Shown here piece after piece: positions 12,758 through 14,724 of a DNA stretch of 14,724 bases; position 1 is the stretch's first letter; each line of letters opens with the position of its first letter. Origin of the DNA: an uncultured Flavobacteriales bacterium (GTDB taxonomy: Bacteria > Bacteroidota > Bacteroidia > Palsa-965). Under the pieces are notes generated by a model that was not told where the DNA came from, searched no databases, and saw only the letters and a program-made list of their open reading frames with translations. Where the stretch lies: NCBI GenBank assembly GCA_946478675.1, contig CAMLEF010000078.1, forward strand, positions 1-14,724, in the 5' to 3' direction. The position numbers were made by a program, and so were the translations under genes.

Positions 12758-14724
12758 TTACTCAGTCGCGCGGCGGTTGAAGATGATGTAACCGAAGTTG
12801 AAGAGCACGCTCACGGGATATTGTTTCGCGCTGTAATAGTTTACGCTCAGGCTCACCGGTCCGAGCGGTGAATGCCAGACGAGCGCCGACATCGCGATGT
12901 ACGAGAGCGCTGAAATGCTCAGCGGCGCTGCGAAGGCTGCACGATGATCCGGCGTTTCGATGAGCTGCTGGTAAGGCATGAAGACGTAACCTTCGTTGCG
13001 CCACTCGATCGTTTTCAGCAACAGGAAAATGCTTTTCAATCCGGCGCCCGCAAACTGGTACGCGTGCAGCTCGGGAATGAAATACGTCTGGCTTTCCGGT
13101 GTCGGTTTGAACGAAGGCGCGCTGAGCAACGTCGAGAGATAGTTGTTCATGAACGGCTGCGTCGAATACGCGACCTCGCCGAAGAAACCGAGACGCCAGC
13201 GACCGCGTTCTTTGAAATACGTGTCATACGTCAGGCGGAACTGCATCCAGTTGTGAATCTCGCGGAAGGCTTGTTGATCAGGCGCGGTGTTGCCCGGCTT
13301 GTAAAATTCTTCGGCCTGCATGAAACGCGCGCGCAAAGCGAAATACGTTCCCGACGAAGCAAATTGTTTCCGGTTCAGCGTGCTGCGCTCGTACAGCAAA
13401 TGCGTCGTCAGCATGCTGAAGTCGGTGCGGTCCGTCGTGTCGGCAGAAGTGAATTGATCCGTCTGGTAATACAGGTCGCGGATGAAGCCGCCGCCGGAGC
13501 CGAGAATGAGCCGTCCTTTGTTGCGCACCGGCACACCGATGTCGATCTCGCCGAAACGATCGATCTGGATCAGGTACGGCGGTCGCGTGTCGACGAAATA
13601 AACCGGCGTGCTGCGGTAATAATCGAAACGGTTCCAGGTGAAGATCGGTTCGATGAACACCGGCAGCCTGATGGGGAAATCGATGCGTGCCCGAAGCTGT
13701 GCGCTGCTGTAGAGCTTTCCGAAATACAGGTTGCCTTGTAATGCAACCGACGGGTTGCCGAGAATATTGTACTGCAGCCCGATGAAGCCCATGCTGATCG
13801 GGCGGTTGGAAAATGTTCCGCCGAATTGCGTCGAGACGTTTTTCTCCTTTCGTATCGTCAGCTTCAAATCGTAATAGCCGGTCGATTTGTTGTAACGCGC
13901 TTCGGGAAAAATACTTTTGATCTTGTCGTCCGACGCGAGCCGGAAATAACCGGGCTTCAGCGTTTCGATCGGCACGTAACGTTCGCGGTGACGCAGCAGC
14001 TTGCTCACGTAAGCGACTTGTCCCTTTTTCATTCCCGGCCCTTCGATCTCGATGTTGTCGAATACGACACGCGGCTGTTTCGCTTTGAAGGCGGCGCGTT
14101 TGGCAGCGAGCTCTTCCGGGGTGCTGCGGCGGTGAACGGAAAGCTTGATCGTTTCCATCTGGCGCATCGCTGCAACGTAACCGCTGTCGATGACGCGCTG
14201 CGGGTTTTCAAAATCGAAAAGGCCGATCCAGTCCGCGTTCGGTTCAACGACGACGCCGTTCTCGCATTTCGGATCGAAGTCGGATTTGCTCGTGAGCATC
14301 GCGCGGATCTGCGACATGAGGTTGTCTTCGTCCGGATCGGGGAATGCGCTGGCCACGTTGCTGCCGATGATGAAGTCCGGGAAGAAATCGTTGTACATCA
14401 CGTTCGACGGGAAGTTGTTGTACAATCCGCCGTCGAACATGAGCTTGCCGTTCACGCGGATCGGCCGCAGGTAAAACGGGTACGACATCGAAGCGCGCAC
14501 CGATTCGCCGAGATCGCCGTCTTTGAAAACAACCGACTGTTTCGAAGCGACGTCGGAAGCGACGCAGCGGAACGGAATGAAGAGGCTGTCGAAATTATAA
14601 TTCGCTGCTGCCGCTGCTGCTGCTGTGCGTTCCATCAATGCAAAGTCGATCTGCACCGGTGAGATGAGGTTCGTCGGCAGGCTGGTCGTCAGCGTCGTGT
14701 CGAGCGAAAGCTTGAAGGTGATTG
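12758..14724 (-). CDS. Patatin-like phospholipase with outer-membrane beta-barrel (5' end outside window)
   Basis: The frame runs off the right edge; 654 residues are visible, counted here from the edge. Residues 1-200 are the C-terminal part of a patatin domain: SLFIPFRCVASDV, then VRASMSYPFYLRPIRVNG, then FDGGLYNNFPSNVM, whose Asp (about 97) is the second member of the Ser-Asp catalytic dyad. The GXSXG serine should lie outside the window. Residues about 217-292 (VVFDNIEIEG ... YYDLKLTIRKEK) resemble one POTRA domain. Residues about 297-654 are a run of amphipathic strands of the BamA/Omp85 kind, ending FNFGYIIFNRRATE. The layout matches type Vd (PlpD-like) proteins: a lipase carried to the cell surface or periplasm by its own barrel. 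It is probably not co-transcribed with the arginine genes, since a 500-base leader with its own promoter candidate intervenes. Confidence 0.88.
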   Translation of the reverse strand, partial: ITFKLSLDTTLTTSLPTNLISPVQIDFALMERTAAAAAAANYNFDSLFIPFRCVASDVASKQSVVFKDGDLGESVRASMSYPFYLRPIRVNGKLMFDGGLYNNFPSNVMYNDFFPDFIIGSNVASAFPDPDEDNLMSQIRAMLTSKSDFDPKCENGVVVEPNADWIGLFDFENPQRVIDSGYVAAMRQMETIKLSVHRRSTPEELAAKRAAFKAKQPRVVFDNIEIEGPGMKKGQVAYVSKLLRHRERYVPIETLKPGYFRLASDDKIKSIFPEARYNKSTGYYDLKLTIRKEKNVSTQFGGTFSNRPISMGFIGLQYNILGNPSVALQGNLYFGKLYSSAQLRARIDFPIRLPVFIEPIFTWNRFDYYRSTPVYFVDTRPPYLIQIDRFGEIDIGVPVRNKGRLILGSGGGFIRDLYYQTDQFTSADTTDRTDFSMLTTHLLYERSTLNRKQFASSGTYFALRARFMQAEEFYKPGNTAPDQQAFREIHNWMQFRLTYDTYFKERGRWRLGFFGEVAYSTQPFMNNYLSTLLSAPSFKPTPESQTYFIPELHAYQFAGAGLKSIFLLLKTIEWRNEGYVFMPYQQLIETPDHRAAFAAPLSISALSYIAMSALVWHSPLGPVSLSVNYYSAKQYPVSVLFNFGYIIFNRRATE

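Noticed and set aside
12944..14662. Two long + strand frames opposite the patatin-barrel gene
   Set aside because: Antisense shadows with the same Arg/Val-rich bias and no recognisable domain.

Overview
The window looks like a chromosome segment from a member of the Bacteroidota, and a relatively GC-rich one judged by eye. A Chitinophagales-like member is plausible, but I cannot fix the family. Four things point there. The arginine pathway uses an N-acylornithine carbamoyltransferase and an M20 deacylase in the order typical of this phylum. There are DUF3467 and SpoIIAA/STAS-like proteins of kinds I know mainly from Bacteroidota. The OmpA protein has the PD40 - carboxypeptidase-regulatory-like - OmpA layout. 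Genes lack Shine-Dalgarno sequences, while TTTG-N19/20-TAnnTTT(G/A) promoter-like sites precede several of them.

Left part (1-4052, + strand): the 3' end of an OmpA-family cell-envelope gene with a good terminator; about 490 bases without a convincing gene; mscL behind a phylum-type promoter; a small SpoIIAA/STAS-like gene; a repeat-rich intergenic region of about 490 bases; a DUF3467 gene; and a lipoprotein with C-terminal membrane helices. The repeat region holds a tandem duplication of the end of the preceding gene. Each copy carries an octamer-periodic inverted repeat, and a separate, nearly perfect 25-bp palindrome follows.

Centre (4038-12253, - strand, transcribed right to left): a compact arginine operon of eight genes: GNAT acyltransferase (candidate first-step enzyme), argG, argC, argD, the N-acylornithine carbamoyltransferase (argF'), argB, argE and argH. 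Neighbours overlap by ATGA or are 2 to 20 bases apart, so this is almost certainly one transcription unit. Together they convert glutamate to arginine through N-acylated intermediates: acylation, kinase (ArgB), reductase (ArgC), aminotransferase (ArgD), carbamoylation while still acylated (ArgF'), deacylation of N-acylcitrulline (ArgE), then ArgG and ArgH. The residue that decides acyl preference in the carbamoyltransferase is Val, not the Glu of acetyl-specific enzymes. That favours N-succinyl rather than N-acetyl intermediates.

The operon leader (12254-12600) is the most interesting part. It holds a promoter candidate and a 42-codon ORF on the operon strand. Four of that ORF's last eight sense codons are Arg (one CGA, three AGG), and they lie on the 3' side of a two-part hairpin; more hairpins follow before the first structural gene. 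This is the layout expected of an arginine attenuation leader, but it is an inference.

Right edge (12758-14724, - strand): the C-terminal part of a patatin-like phospholipase fused to a POTRA-like segment and an outer-membrane beta-barrel. It runs off the window.
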